Shown piece after piece: positions 1 to 7,049 of a DNA stretch of 64,000 nt. Below the pieces are notes generated by a model, which saw only the letters and a program-made list of their open reading frames with translations, made no database searches and was not told the origin of the DNA. The stretch's first letter is position 1. Every line of letters begins with the position of its first letter. Made by a program: the position numbers and the translations under genes. Source of the DNA: Burkholderia sp. (GTDB taxonomy: Bacteria; Pseudomonadota; Gammaproteobacteria; Burkholderiales; Burkholderiaceae). The stretch is from NCBI RefSeq assembly GCF_018375725.1, contig NZ_JAHACR010000001.1, forward strand, positions 1 through 64,000, given 5' to 3'.

Positions 1-1
1 G

Positions 2-358
2 GCTCCGGAGAGCCTCGTTGGGACGTACTCGGCGCTGGACGCCGACGGGAAGTACTACGCCCGCCTGAAGGTAATGCAGGAGAACGGCAAGTACGTTTTC
101 TACGAAATCGTCCCGTTCTCGTCGCAGCCGGGCCCGCATCAGCTCGAAGGCGACGTGGCGCCGCTTACGCAGGACACGCTGGGCAAGATTGTGAGTCAAA
201 AGATCGATTTCCCGGTGAACGGCCTCGAGGACCACTACCTGGCGATCGTCAAGGTGCCGGTGGGCTGGACGTGGAAGCACTTCACGTCCAAATCGGGCTA
301 CGTGATGATCGATCGAACCGGCCCGCGCGACGTCAAAAAGTCGGACAACCAGGGTTGA
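2..358 (+). CDS. Hypothetical protein, C-terminal part (5' end outside window)
   Basis: The reading frame is open from base 2 and continues to the stop at 356-358, so the gene starts before the window; an internal ATG at 74 is not needed as start because the upstream codons also read as a normal protein (APESLVGTYSALDADGKYY). The visible 118 residues contain no motif I recognise. The stop lies 3 bases before the ATG of the next gene, so the two are probably co-transcribed and translationally coupled. Function unknown. Confidence 0.75.
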   Translation, partial: APESLVGTYSALDADGKYYARLKVMQENGKYVFYEIVPFSSQPGPHQLEGDVAPLTQDTLGKIVSQKIDFPVNGLEDHYLAIVKVPVGWTWKHFTSKSGYVMIDRTGPRDVKKSDNQG

Positions 359-361
359 CGA

Positions 362-856
362 ATGAGAGAGCGGCCGCCGCGCGGTAACCTGGGATGGCAG
401 ATCGGGTCGGTCCTGATCGTCTGCGCGTTAGTGTTCTGCGCAGCCGCGAAGGTTGTCGTGAGAAACGAGGCCGATTTCTCGAACTGGATCGACGTGCAAA
501 CGCGCGGCGTACAGGTCATGCGACAGGGCGTGGGTACGCTCGTGACGGCTGTGCGTGATCCGCGAGACAAGGTGAAAAGCGCGATCGTGGTCAGCGCGTA
601 TCCGGGGACGCTGGCCGCCGCGGTTGAACTGACGCAGGGGTACCTTGCCGCGTCGCCGTTTCTGTTCCGTAGTGACACCTCACCCAAACCTTCCGAGATC
701 ATCGTGACGTCGGCGGCGATCGAACCGGATGGCAATGCCCGGGCAGTAGCGATGGCGATGGGCGAGCAGTGCACGGTGAAGCTGATGCCCGCGCGAAAGA
801 AGGATTTTGTGGGCGCAGGATGGACGATAGGGGACGTGCATTGCGCCCCGAGATAG
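362..856 (+). CDS. Hypothetical membrane-anchored protein
   Basis: The 164-residue product has a short basic N-terminus followed by one hydrophobic segment (about residues 11-30, WQIGSVLIVCALVFCAAAKV), then a polar domain with two late cysteines, which suggests a single-pass protein with a periplasmic domain. It starts 3 bases after the upstream stop and ends 20 bases before a terminator-like hairpin, so it is probably the last gene of its operon. I do not recognise a family. Confidence 0.75.
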   Translation: MRERPPRGNLGWQIGSVLIVCALVFCAAAKVVVRNEADFSNWIDVQTRGVQVMRQGVGTLVTAVRDPRDKVKSAIVVSAYPGTLAAAVELTQGYLAASPFLFRSDTSPKPSEIIVTSAAIEPDGNARAVAMAMGEQCTVKLMPARKKDFVGAGWTIGDVHCAPR

Positions 857-876
857 GAAGGTGTCAGTCAGCCCCG

Positions 877-896
877 TGGGCCGCGCGAGCGGCCCA
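877..896 (+). terminator. Hairpin terminator after the first operon
   Basis: A perfect 8-bp stem TGGGCCGC / GCGGCCCA with a 4-base loop GCGA starts 20 bases after the stop of the 362-856 gene and is followed by TTTG. The U tract is short, so it may be a weak terminator. Confidence 0.55.
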
Positions 897-919
897 TTTG
901 CTATGCGGAGAGAAAAGCC

Positions 920-1636
920 ATGCTTCCCTTCGAAATTCCTGCTCCTGAAAGTCGCATTGCGCCGGCGCTCTATCTTGAGCTCCGAGAATGGCTCTTGGCC
1001 AACGACCCCGACGCGGCTCGGATGGTCGAGTGGTCGGCACACCGGCGATCGCCCCCGGACTCTCCGGAGAAGATGGCGGCCGAGATTATCTGGATCGTGC
1101 TGTGCGCTGGGCGATCTGCCCAGGCGGCACGTACGATCGAGCAAAAAGTCTGGACTGCCATTCGTGAGGGCCGACCCGTGGTGGAGGCATTCGGGTTCCG
1201 CGGAAAGGCGGCGGCTATCGAAAGGGCGTGGGCTGAACGAGCCAACGATTTCGAGGCGCTGCAGGCGGTCCTCGCGCTGAACGATCCGGCGCGGCTCGTC
1301 GAGTGGTGCGGGGCACTGCCATGGATTGGGGACGACACGAAATTCCAGCTCGCAAAGAACTTCGGTCAGGACGTGTGCAAGAGCGACATCTGGCTTTGCA
1401 GACTATCGGGGTTACCAGACAAGCCGCGCCGGCCGGCAGCGGTCCGATTCGAGGCTTGTATGAATCTCTGCCGGCACTTGTCGAAAGCGTCTGGTGACAG
1501 CATTGCGACCGTCGACGGTGTGCTCTGGCTGGCGTGCAACAAGGGCGTGCTGCAGGTCGACGTGAAGGCCGGGCCCGTCCGCTTCTCGCCGGGAACGATT
1601 ACGCGGGCCGAAATCATTCCGGAATCGTCCGTTTAG
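920..1636 (+). CDS. HhH-GPD-type DNA glycosylase-like protein
   Basis: The 238-residue protein carries a helix-hairpin-helix signature LPWIGDDTKFQLAKNFG (about residues 133-149) followed by DVCKSDIWLCRL, where Asp156 sits where base-excision glycosylases of the endonuclease III superfamily place their catalytic Asp. The later segment IATVDGVLWLAC also fits that fold. Family knowledge suggests base-excision activity on damaged or modified DNA; the substrate cannot be told. No iron-sulfur cysteine cluster is evident at the C-terminus. The gene stands alone after a hairpin terminator. The N-terminal 110 residues are not recognisable, so the call rests on the central motif. Confidence 0.6.
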   Translation: MLPFEIPAPESRIAPALYLELREWLLANDPDAARMVEWSAHRRSPPDSPEKMAAEIIWIVLCAGRSAQAARTIEQKVWTAIREGRPVVEAFGFRGKAAAIERAWAERANDFEALQAVLALNDPARLVEWCGALPWIGDDTKFQLAKNFGQDVCKSDIWLCRLSGLPDKPRRPAAVRFEACMNLCRHLSKASGDSIATVDGVLWLACNKGVLQVDVKAGPVRFSPGTITRAEIIPESSV

Positions 1637-1774
1637 AGATCGATAGCCCAATTTGTGAGGGCTAGAACGGGTTGGCCAAGGACGTATTCTGATTGTCATA
1701 AAAGGGCGCTAAGCCATGAAGCCCGCGGCGGCAATCGGCCGGCGTGGACCATCGATCGTTGACAGGACAGGTGC

Positions 1775-2113
1775 ATGACAGGGAACAGCGGGGCAGAGGC
1801 TTTCGGACGCCGTGCGGGGCAGGGCACGGGTCTGCCGCTAGGTAGTGACGAATGGAAAGTATTGAACGTCGTGGCCGAGTACGGAGAAATCCGAGGGACG
1901 GGCCGTGTCGGGGATCTCGCCTTCGGGAGCGCGAACGGTTCGCGGGAAGAGCGGATCATGCGCGCGTCGAAGGCACTGACCGGATTGCGCGATTACCGGT
2001 TGCTAGAGTGGTCGGAGGATGATGGTTGCGCAATAACGTGGAAGCTCGCGCAGGGCGTCCACATGACGAATCTCGCGCTGATGTTCGAGCGGGCACGGAG
2101 TGGTCAAGCATAA
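1775..2113 (+). CDS. Hypothetical protein, possibly winged-helix-like
   Basis: The 112-residue product reads as a folded polar protein (DEWKVLNVVAEYG near residues 25-37, then a basic helix EERIMRASKALTGLRDYRLLEWSEDDG). Alternation of two helices and a short hairpin around residues 55-88 resembles small winged-helix DNA-binding proteins, but this is only an impression. The start ATG follows GACAGGTGC. Lone gene; function unknown. Confidence 0.6.
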   Translation: MTGNSGAEAFGRRAGQGTGLPLGSDEWKVLNVVAEYGEIRGTGRVGDLAFGSANGSREERIMRASKALTGLRDYRLLEWSEDDGCAITWKLAQGVHMTNLALMFERARSGQA

Positions 2114-2240
2114 GCCAGACTTCCTGTTGAGAACGATTCAGCGAAATAGTATCGCCATGGTTGGTGCAGTAGTGAGCAAAGCAACAAACGCCCAGGAAAA
2201 GCGCCTAGAAAGGCCGATTCAGGGGGTTTTACACACAGGT

Positions 2241-2263
2241 TTATCAACAGGATTTGTGGATAA
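2241..2263. promoter_or_regulatory. Paired DnaA-box-like sites
   Basis: TTATCAACA (2241-2249) on the plus strand faces TGTGGATAA (2255-2263), whose complement TTATCCACA equals the strict E. coli DnaA box. They sit 5 bases apart in an AT-richer 180-bp gap between genes, just before the Shine-Dalgarno of the next gene. They may bind DnaA as a replication-origin element or as a regulatory site for the 2294 gene. No iterons or initiator gene are visible nearby, so an origin cannot be claimed. Confidence 0.5.
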
Positions 2264-2293
2264 CTTTCGAAATTTTCGAGGGAGGAATCGCGC

Positions 2294-2779
2294 ATGGAGA
2301 AGCCCGATGTGTTTCATCAGACATGCGTGGCGGGGCGTGGATTTGAGGGAGTAATCGCCTCGACGAGCGTGCCGTTTGTTTGCTGCCGATCGACCGGCGA
2401 AGGCGTGCCGCTCCACCTCGCCGTGCTGAAGCGCACGTCCGAGGCTGCGCACGATCCGGGCGCCGCGCCAGAAGGTTGGTGGCTGTTTCGTGGTGAGAAC
2501 GAGCCGGGAATCTTTCTGGCCGGCTTCAATGCGGCGGATGCCGCTCAACTGGCAGACGAATTCGGCATTCCGACGGTGGAAGCCGAGCTCGATTCGCCGG
2601 CGGTCAGGCAAGAGTACTTTCTGTCGTCGCCGGCATGGGATGGGCTGCGCTCATGGGTCGCGCGGGAGCAGCGCAGCGGGATTCAGTCGGAGCATCATGC
2701 ACCAAGACGAGCCTGGTGGTACGCGCGGGCGGTGCAGCAACTCGAAGTGCTCAAAAGAATCGAGGCACAGACCGGTTAG
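2294..2779 (+). CDS. Hypothetical protein
   Basis: The 161-residue soluble protein starts at an ATG preceded by GGGAGGAATCGCGC, a good ribosome-binding site. It is moderately acidic with a Trp-rich C-terminal third (RRAWWYARAVQQLEVLKRIE). No known family is recognised. A pair of DnaA-box-like sites lies 31-53 bases upstream of the start and could regulate it. Confidence 0.7.
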   Translation: MEKPDVFHQTCVAGRGFEGVIASTSVPFVCCRSTGEGVPLHLAVLKRTSEAAHDPGAAPEGWWLFRGENEPGIFLAGFNAADAAQLADEFGIPTVEAELDSPAVRQEYFLSSPAWDGLRSWVAREQRSGIQSEHHAPRRAWWYARAVQQLEVLKRIEAQTG

Positions 2780-2865
2780 GCAGTGGCGGCGGGTTTCCGC
2801 CGGCGCTCGAAAATTGCGTCACAATAGATGACTCGCTGTCTGGCTAACATGGCTGCGAGTAGCGC

Positions 2866-2890
2866 TCCTGTCCGGCGTGGCTGGACAGGA
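2866..2890 (+). promoter_or_regulatory. Leader hairpin before the 2920 gene
   Basis: A perfect 8-bp inverted repeat TCCTGTCC / GGACAGGA with a 9-base spacer ends 29 bases before the ATG at 2920. Position and size match the structured leaders found further along, but the CCC..GGGG architecture is missing, so it is listed separately. Confidence 0.4.
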
Positions 2891-2919
2891 TTTCCATACG
2901 AGTCTTACGGGAGATCACG

Positions 2920-3102
2920 ATGGGAAGCAATCTTGGCATCTACGTGGTGATAGTGCTATGCCTTGCCGCTATCGCGAGGTATGGCATCAAGAAGGGAAAG
3001 ACCAAGCAAGAGGCGGTGCGGGCGTTCGTAATCCTGGCTGTTGTGGCGGGGGTGCCGATCGCGGCGCAGGCAATCGGATTGCTGTTCCATCCATTCGCTT
3101 GA
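2920..3102 (+). CDS. Small membrane protein (60 aa)
   Basis: This 60-residue protein has two hydrophobic segments (residues 5-19 and 36-57) separated by a lysine-rich turn GIKKGKTKQEAVR, which predicts a helical hairpin in the inner membrane with the basic loop in the cytoplasm. The start ATG follows GGGAGATCACG. It is a lone gene between a leader hairpin and a strong terminator. Function unknown. Confidence 0.7.
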   Translation: MGSNLGIYVVIVLCLAAIARYGIKKGKTKQEAVRAFVILAVVAGVPIAAQAIGLLFHPFA

Positions 3103-3116
3103 TCACCTGACGCACG

Positions 3117-3145
3117 AGCCGCGCGGAGGTTTCGCGCGGCTTTTT
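3117..3145 (+). terminator. Rho-independent terminator
   Basis: AGCCGCGCG / CGCGCGGCT form a 9-bp GC-rich stem with a 7-base loop followed by TTTT, right after the 60-residue membrane protein gene. The following 270 bases (3146-3418) hold nothing else that I can identify. Confidence 0.85.
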
Positions 3146-3418
3146 GCTGGAATGAAGCTACGCCTCCGGCCAATTGATAGCGTGAGACTATCGGGCATGA
3201 CGGAAACAATTTGACGGATTGTTAGCTCGGTGAACAAAGGTATAGCATAGGGGGCGGTTCAGGCTTGCCACCTGAGGTAGAAAATCAAGAATTTTTTCGG
3301 GGCATCAGCAATCATCTGCCGCGCGAGGCCTGCTGAACTAGCAAAAGCAGTTGGCTTCAGAGCCACGCAGGATCGAGCCTTCAACAATCACCGGCATGGA
3401 CTCGGGGAGTGGTAAATC

Positions 3419-3655
3419 ATGAATGGGTTAGTGCTTAGTTCGTCAACGCTGATTTTTGTGCTGCTGACGGTCTTTTCGCTGTCTCTCGTGATGGGCGCAG
3501 AAGTGCTGCATTTCGTGGCGGCCCGCGTCAGCAACATGACGCATGCGGCCTTCATCGGCTTGCTCATCGGTCTCTATCTCTACATCGACCACAAGGGCTT
3601 CCCCGCGTGGCTCGTGGTGCATCTCCCGTCGCTGAAGAACCTCACGCTGACCTAA
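3419..3655 (+). CDS. Small membrane protein (78 aa)
   Basis: The 78-residue product has two hydrophobic stretches (about residues 8-30 and 40-56) and a C-terminal tail. The ATG is preceded by CGGGGAGTGGTAAATC. That upstream stretch resembles the 3' arm of the structured leaders (GGGGAGTGG) but a complementary 5' arm is only partly present, so I do not count it as a copy. Family unknown. Confidence 0.65.
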   Translation: MNGLVLSSSTLIFVLLTVFSLSLVMGAEVLHFVAARVSNMTHAAFIGLLIGLYLYIDHKGFPAWLVVHLPSLKNLTLT

Positions 3656-3802
3656 TGGTCTGTGTGCGGAAGCTTCCCATTGGGAAGTTGTCGGAGTAGA
3701 ATCAAACCGCTTTTTGAGGTCTGCGGACCTTGCTGGTAGCTGGGCCATATCCAGCCTTTTCTCAAGTCCTGCCTTCGGCGGCTTGCACGTTCTGTGGTTC
3801 AT

Positions 3803-3837
3803 CCCTCGGGGGCTTTAGTCCCTTGAGGGAGTAAGTC
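3803..3837 (+). promoter_or_regulatory. CCC/GGGG pseudoknot-type leader, copy 1
   Basis: Outer arms CCCTC (3803-3807) and GAGGG (3825-3829) enclose GGGGG (3808-3812) and CCC (3820-3822). The loop 3813-3819 is largely complementary to AGTAAGTC (3830-3837), 9 of 11 positions when continued through CCC/GGG. It ends 27 bases before the ATG at 3865. See the leader-family finding. Confidence 0.65.
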
Positions 3838-3864
3838 TTCGATTTTTTCAATCTGGAGGCTTAC

Positions 3865-4119
3865 ATGTTCCATTCCCATATGTTCTACGGTGGCCACGGT
3901 TTGGGCTCGATGGTGGCCGATGCCGTCATCCGCTCGGTGATCTACCACCTGGTCGGCGATGCCATGCGCAGTTTGGGCGGGCATGGCTACGCTTCTTCCG
4001 GTTTGATGCTGATCGGCGTCCTGCTGATCGTCGTGGTGCTCGCTCTCCTCGTGTTTCGTTTCCTCGGTACAGCGCTTAACGCGGTTGGCCGGAGCGTTCG
4101 CGGTGGTAGCCGGTACTAA
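3865..4119 (+). CDS. Small membrane protein (84 aa)
   Basis: The 84-residue product begins with a His/Gly-rich amphipathic region, followed by a strong hydrophobic segment (about residues 46-68, LMLIGVLLIVVVLALLVFRFLG) and a basic C-terminal tail. A single membrane pass is likely. Start chosen at the ATG after CTGGAGGCTTAC. It follows leader copy 1 by 27 bases. No family recognised. Confidence 0.7.
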   Translation: MFHSHMFYGGHGLGSMVADAVIRSVIYHLVGDAMRSLGGHGYASSGLMLIGVLLIVVVLALLVFRFLGTALNAVGRSVRGGSRY

Positions 4120-4214
4120 TTCGTTGACGCATTTCGCGTCGTGATTCCTTGTAACGACATGCTGCCAATGGCTAGGTGCTGTTGGTCGTGGGTCATTTGT
4201 CCTTGGAGGTTGAT

Positions 4215-4718
4215 ATGAAATCGTTCGCAAACATGGGCCGTGCAGTGTTCGCCATGGTAATGCTGCTTGCTCTTTGCGCTTGCGCTCAGCCGTATGGTCC
4301 CCTGACCCAATACGGGGAACCCGTCTCGAGGTCGGCATCGACATACAACTCGGGCGACGCGTTGCGGAGCGGCGGTACGGCCATACTCGGGCAGGTCCTC
4401 CACGTTCGCCCGGTCATGATCGATTCGGGCTCGTCTCGCCAGTTGGGCGTGACTGCTGGCGGGCTTATCGGCACGCTGGTCGGTATGGGGCATCACAGTA
4501 GCCAAGCTAAGCTCATCGGCGGGGCTGTCGGCGCCGCCGTCGGCTACGCAGCGGGAAGCGTTGTCAGCAAGGTGCCAGGCGTCGAGCTGATCGTCCGCAC
4601 GCAAGACAAGCGCTTGCTTACGGTCGTTCAGACCGCCGACGACGGCAGCGACTTCGCGGCCGGGCAACCGGTGGCGGTCGTGGTGGTCAGTGGTCGTCTG
4701 CGCGTCGAACGCGTATGA
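4215..4718 (+). CDS. Glycine-zipper outer-membrane lipoprotein (SlyB/17-kDa antigen-like)
   Basis: The 167-residue product has a lipoprotein signal with candidate lipid-modified Cys23 (LCAC). Residues about 78-117 contain repeated small-residue helices (GVTAGGLIGTLVGMG ... LIGGAVGAAVGYAAGSVV), the glycine-zipper pattern of SlyB and Rickettsia 17-kDa proteins. The C-terminal part (VELIVRTQDKRLLTVVQ) matches the beta-rich tail of SlyB-like proteins. Start set at ATG 4215 because GGAGG stands 9 bases before it; an upstream in-frame codon at 4176 would add a non-signal extension. Probable role: envelope-associated small lipoprotein. It ends at a strong terminator. Confidence 0.8.
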   Translation: MKSFANMGRAVFAMVMLLALCACAQPYGPLTQYGEPVSRSASTYNSGDALRSGGTAILGQVLHVRPVMIDSGSSRQLGVTAGGLIGTLVGMGHHSSQAKLIGGAVGAAVGYAAGSVVSKVPGVELIVRTQDKRLLTVVQTADDGSDFAAGQPVAVVVVSGRLRVERV

Positions 4719-4733
4719 CGGTAGTTGAGAAAG

Positions 4734-4759
4734 AGGCGGCCCATCGTGGCCGCCTTTTT
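4734..4759 (+). terminator. Rho-independent terminator
   Basis: AGGCGGCC / GGCCGCCT, 8-bp stem, 6-base loop CATCGT, followed by TTTTTC, 15 bases after the lipoprotein stop codon. Confidence 0.85.
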
Positions 4760-4861
4760 CGTTTCCGCCGCTGGAAACGAAGAGGAAATTGGGATGTCCC
4801 GAATGTCCGTAAGATTTAATTAAGCGGCAAGAATGCCGGCCGGATCCGACAAAATATGGGC

Positions 4862-4888
4862 TCGACATTTCTTGTAGCCACATATAAT
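4862..4888 (+). promoter_or_regulatory. Possible sigma70 promoter
   Basis: A consensus -10 box TATAAT (4883-4888) lies 15 bases after TCGACA (4862-4867), in an AT-rich stretch unusual for this GC-rich DNA, about 140 bases before the 5029 gene. The short spacer lowers confidence. Confidence 0.4.
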
Positions 4889-5028
4889 GGGCCACCTTAT
4901 TAAAAATCATTAGCCGGGGCGCGGTGGCGCTTACACGCCATCAAAACAGAAAAAATGCCGACAATAAACAGAATTCTTGATGGAGAGAGGCCTGTGGGTT
5001 CAATCTCGTGCACGAGGAGACTGGATCC

Positions 5029-5289
5029 ATGAGTGTGACACTCAAGCTCCCCAAAGGTTGGTCAATGCGCACGGGTACACCGTACGGGGTCGTCATCGAT
5101 GCGCCGCATGGAAGCGTCACCGTGGACGTTGGGATGCGTAACTTCACGCTCGGCGAGCAGCACGTGAAGCGATACGGCACCTATGAGCGACGGGGTTGGC
5201 GGGACAGGCTGTACCGGGACGCCATCGATGCGCTCGCCACGCTCGGGAAGGAACTCGAGGAGCGCAAGCGCGCCGCAGGCAGTTCGTAA
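5029..5289 (+). CDS. Hypothetical protein (86 aa)
   Basis: The product is a small protein with a beta-rich first half (SVTLKLPKGWSMRTGTPYGVVIDAPHGSVTVDVG) and a charged helical C-terminus rich in Lys/Arg/Glu. ATG 5029 was chosen because GAGGAG stands 11-16 bases upstream; a GTG at 5008 would extend it by 7 residues. A consensus -10 box is found about 140 bases upstream. No family recognised. Confidence 0.65.
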   Translation: MSVTLKLPKGWSMRTGTPYGVVIDAPHGSVTVDVGMRNFTLGEQHVKRYGTYERRGWRDRLYRDAIDALATLGKELEERKRAAGSS

Positions 5290-5565
5290 TGGGCCGCAAG
5301 GGCGGGCACCTCAGAGTGGGCGACCCGCCACTTCCCAACAGGAATCAGTGCGAGTAATATACGAACATCGTTTTTCCCTGATGTCCCATGACCTTTGTGT
5401 CTGGGCGTCCGGCAGCTGGGCCGTATCTAGCCTCCTGGCAGTTGCAGCGTGTTTTTCCCTTTTTTGGGAGCACGTGAATCCTGTCTGCTTCACCCGTTGA
5501 TAGCTGAACGCTTTTTCGCGTTCGACATCAGTTCTCTACACCGTTCGGTGTTCTTTCCTTTGTCA

Positions 5566-5601
5566 CCCATGGGGCGCTACTTTTCCCCTGGGGAGACGTG
5601 G
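5566..5601 (+). promoter_or_regulatory. CCC/GGGG pseudoknot-type leader, copy 2
   Basis: CCCA (5566-5569), GGGG (5571-5574), loop 5575-5584, CCCC (5585-5588), GGGG (5590-5593), then AGACGTGG (5594-5601). CCCA can pair with TGGG and GGGG with CCCC; the loop CTACTTTT pairs with AGACGTGG at 7 of 8 positions. It ends 27 bases before ATG 5629. The preceding 5290-5565 holds no recognisable gene. Confidence 0.65.
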
Positions 5602-5628
5602 TCGCTCCAAATTCCCTTGGAGAACCAC

Positions 5629-6153
5629 ATGTTCCAGAAATTCCTCCGCACTCGTCTCGTATCCGTTGTCGCCCGTCAGGCGATCGAATCGAACGAAAAG
5701 CGCGTCTGGTTGATGACGTCCAGTGGTTCTCCTTACGGAAGCCACAACTTCGTCAGCTCGAAAGAGCCGACGGAGATCCTTGTGAGCTGGACTCTGGTAT
5801 CGAAGCACGACTCGGACATCGTCCGTCGTCTGCAGGTATTCCAGACCACGATCAAGGGCGCATCGGCCGTGATCTTCGTGGATTCCCACGAGGATCATAA
5901 ACTGCCCCGCCATACCTGGCTTAACGCCATCGGCATCAAGTCGGCTCCGACGTTCTCCGCCAAAACGAAGATTGTCGTTGCGTCGACCAACGTCGAAACG
6001 CTGTATCAGGACCCGGTGAACGAAGCGCGCAAGCGCCTTCTCGATCTGGTTGAAACGGGCAAGTGGGTGTCGACGACGCCGTTGCCAAAGTCGGATCCGA
6101 GTTTCAAGCGGTTTCTGATGAAGGTTACGTCCCTCGCTACCGCTATTCGTTGA
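5629..6153 (+). CDS. Hypothetical protein (174 aa)
   Basis: The start is set at ATG 5629, which follows TTGGAG by 6 bases; a longer frame to 5449 would read through the structured leader. The soluble product mixes beta-strand-like segments (TEILVSWTLVSK, GASAVIFVDSHED, TKIVVASTNVETL), suggesting an alpha/beta fold, but no known family is recognised. Leader copy 3 and a 45-residue gene follow within 75 bases, so the genes form a chain in which each member has its own leader. Confidence 0.7.
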   Translation: MFQKFLRTRLVSVVARQAIESNEKRVWLMTSSGSPYGSHNFVSSKEPTEILVSWTLVSKHDSDIVRRLQVFQTTIKGASAVIFVDSHEDHKLPRHTWLNAIGIKSAPTFSAKTKIVVASTNVETLYQDPVNEARKRLLDLVETGKWVSTTPLPKSDPSFKRFLMKVTSLATAIR

Positions 6154-6157
6154 TTTT

Positions 6158-6195
6158 CCCACCGGGGCATCTCTGTCCCGGCCGGGATGGGGATG
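6158..6195 (+). promoter_or_regulatory. CCC/GGGG pseudoknot-type leader, copy 3
   Basis: CCCA (6158-6161), stem CCGGG / CCCGG (6162-6166 / 6177-6181), loop around CATCTCTG (6168-6175), then GGGATGGGGATG (6184-6195). Read as one hairpin, CATCTCTGTCCC pairs with GGGATGGGGATG at all 12 positions (G-U allowed). It begins 5 bases after the stop of the upstream gene and ends 29 bases before ATG 6225. Confidence 0.75.
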
Positions 6196-6224
6196 TTCCA
6201 TTCACCTCGAAAAGGAGCATCACC

Positions 6225-6362
6225 ATGCTGACCTCTGTCAACACGACTGTCAGTTCCCACGTGATTTCGAAAACGGAATCGCGCCGTGTTTATCGTTTCA
6301 ACGGTTCTGTACTCACCGATGTGAAGATCGACGGTAAGTGGGTCACCATTTCCGTCCTCTGA
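6225..6362 (+). CDS. Microprotein (45 aa) behind structured leader
   Basis: A 45-residue frame begins at ATG 6225, with AAGGAG 7 bases upstream, and ends at TGA 6360-6362. The product is polar with a short beta-like C-terminus (YRFNGSVLTDVKIDGKWVTISVL). Its own leader and strong ribosome-binding site argue that it is a real gene. Function unknown. Confidence 0.65.
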   Translation: MLTSVNTTVSSHVISKTESRRVYRFNGSVLTDVKIDGKWVTISVL

Positions 6363-6388
6363 CATCAAGTACATAGTTTTTCTGTTTT

Positions 6389-6428
6389 CCCGTCCCGGGG
6401 TGTCGCTATCCCGGAAGGGGTAGTGGCA
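6389..6428 (+). promoter_or_regulatory. CCC/GGGG pseudoknot-type leader, copy 4
   Basis: CCC (6389-6391), CCGGGG (6395-6400), loop L TGTCGCTA (6401-6408), TCCCGG (6409-6414), GGGG (6417-6420), L' TAGTGGCA (6421-6428). L and L' pair at all 8 positions with two G-U pairs. It ends 28 bases before ATG 6457. Homologous to copy 5. Confidence 0.8.
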
Positions 6429-6456
6429 TTCCGATCAACCTGAAAGGAGTGTCACC

Positions 6457-6924
6457 ATGTCGCGTCAATTCAACCGTAGCCTGTCGTCGTCCCGCGCGTT
6501 CCGTGTTGCCGCCGCGTTCGATCGCCTCTTCCTGGGGGTATTGGATGTGCTGGCATCGCTGAACCTGTTGCACGTCTTTCTGGTCCCGGCAGGTATCGGT
6601 GCCTTGATCGTGTTCGGCGGATGCGCCTATGAGCAGTCCGCGCAACTCCACCTCCTGCGAAGTGGAGGCGTCGCGGCTCTCGATGCCTACCTGGCCCTCG
6701 TGCAGTCGCACCAGTTGTCGCTCGGCGAATTCCTTGTCGCGTCGGTAACGGGGCACTGCTACTCGATCAGCGCGGTCTGGCAGGGGATCGGCTTCTGGCT
6801 GGTCTTCGTCATTGCGCCCTTGTGCATGGTGCTCACCGTGCTCGCCCGCATCGAAGTGCGGTTCGCGGGGCGTCGTGCTGTTGCTGTGGTCGATGGTCGT
6901 CGGGCTGAAGTCGTATTCCCGTAA
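6457..6924 (+). CDS. Membrane protein, paralogue of the 7660 gene
   Basis: The 155-residue product has hydrophobic segments at about residues 38-58 and 105-130. It aligns along its length with the 7660-8112 product: both have AAAFDR near residue 20, a GAYE/CAYE motif after the first segment, LLxxGGxxALxxYxxxVxxHxL, then GHxY and a second segment ending in LARxEVR. The two genes also share their leader, so they arose by duplication. ATG chosen after AAAGGAGTGTCACC. Function unknown. Confidence 0.75.
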   Translation: MSRQFNRSLSSSRAFRVAAAFDRLFLGVLDVLASLNLLHVFLVPAGIGALIVFGGCAYEQSAQLHLLRSGGVAALDAYLALVQSHQLSLGEFLVASVTGHCYSISAVWQGIGFWLVFVIAPLCMVLTVLARIEVRFAGRRAVAVVDGRRAEVVFP

Positions 6925-6948
6925 CTTGTCGTCCGGCAACTTGTGATG

Positions 6949-6984
6949 AACGCCGCTTTCCTTCGGGATAGCGGCGTTTTTTTT
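6949..6984 (+). terminator. Rho-independent terminator
   Basis: AACGCCGCT / AGCGGCGTT, 9-bp stem with a 12-base loop, followed by eight T, 24 bases after the stop of the 6457 gene. Confidence 0.9.
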
Positions 6985-6994
6985 CGGCATCTGT

Positions 6995-7021
6995 GGTCCA
7001 TCTCGCATCAGGCATTGGACC
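6995..7021 (+). promoter_or_regulatory. Leader hairpin before the 7050 gene
   Basis: GGTCCA (6995-7000) and TGGACC (7016-7021) form a 6-bp stem extendable by G-U pairs, ending 28 bases before ATG 7050. The position equals that of the CCC/GGGG leaders but the sequence pattern does not match; it may be a divergent member or an unrelated hairpin. Confidence 0.35.
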
Positions 7022-7049
7022 GTGTGCACTTCGATAGAGGAGCAGCATC

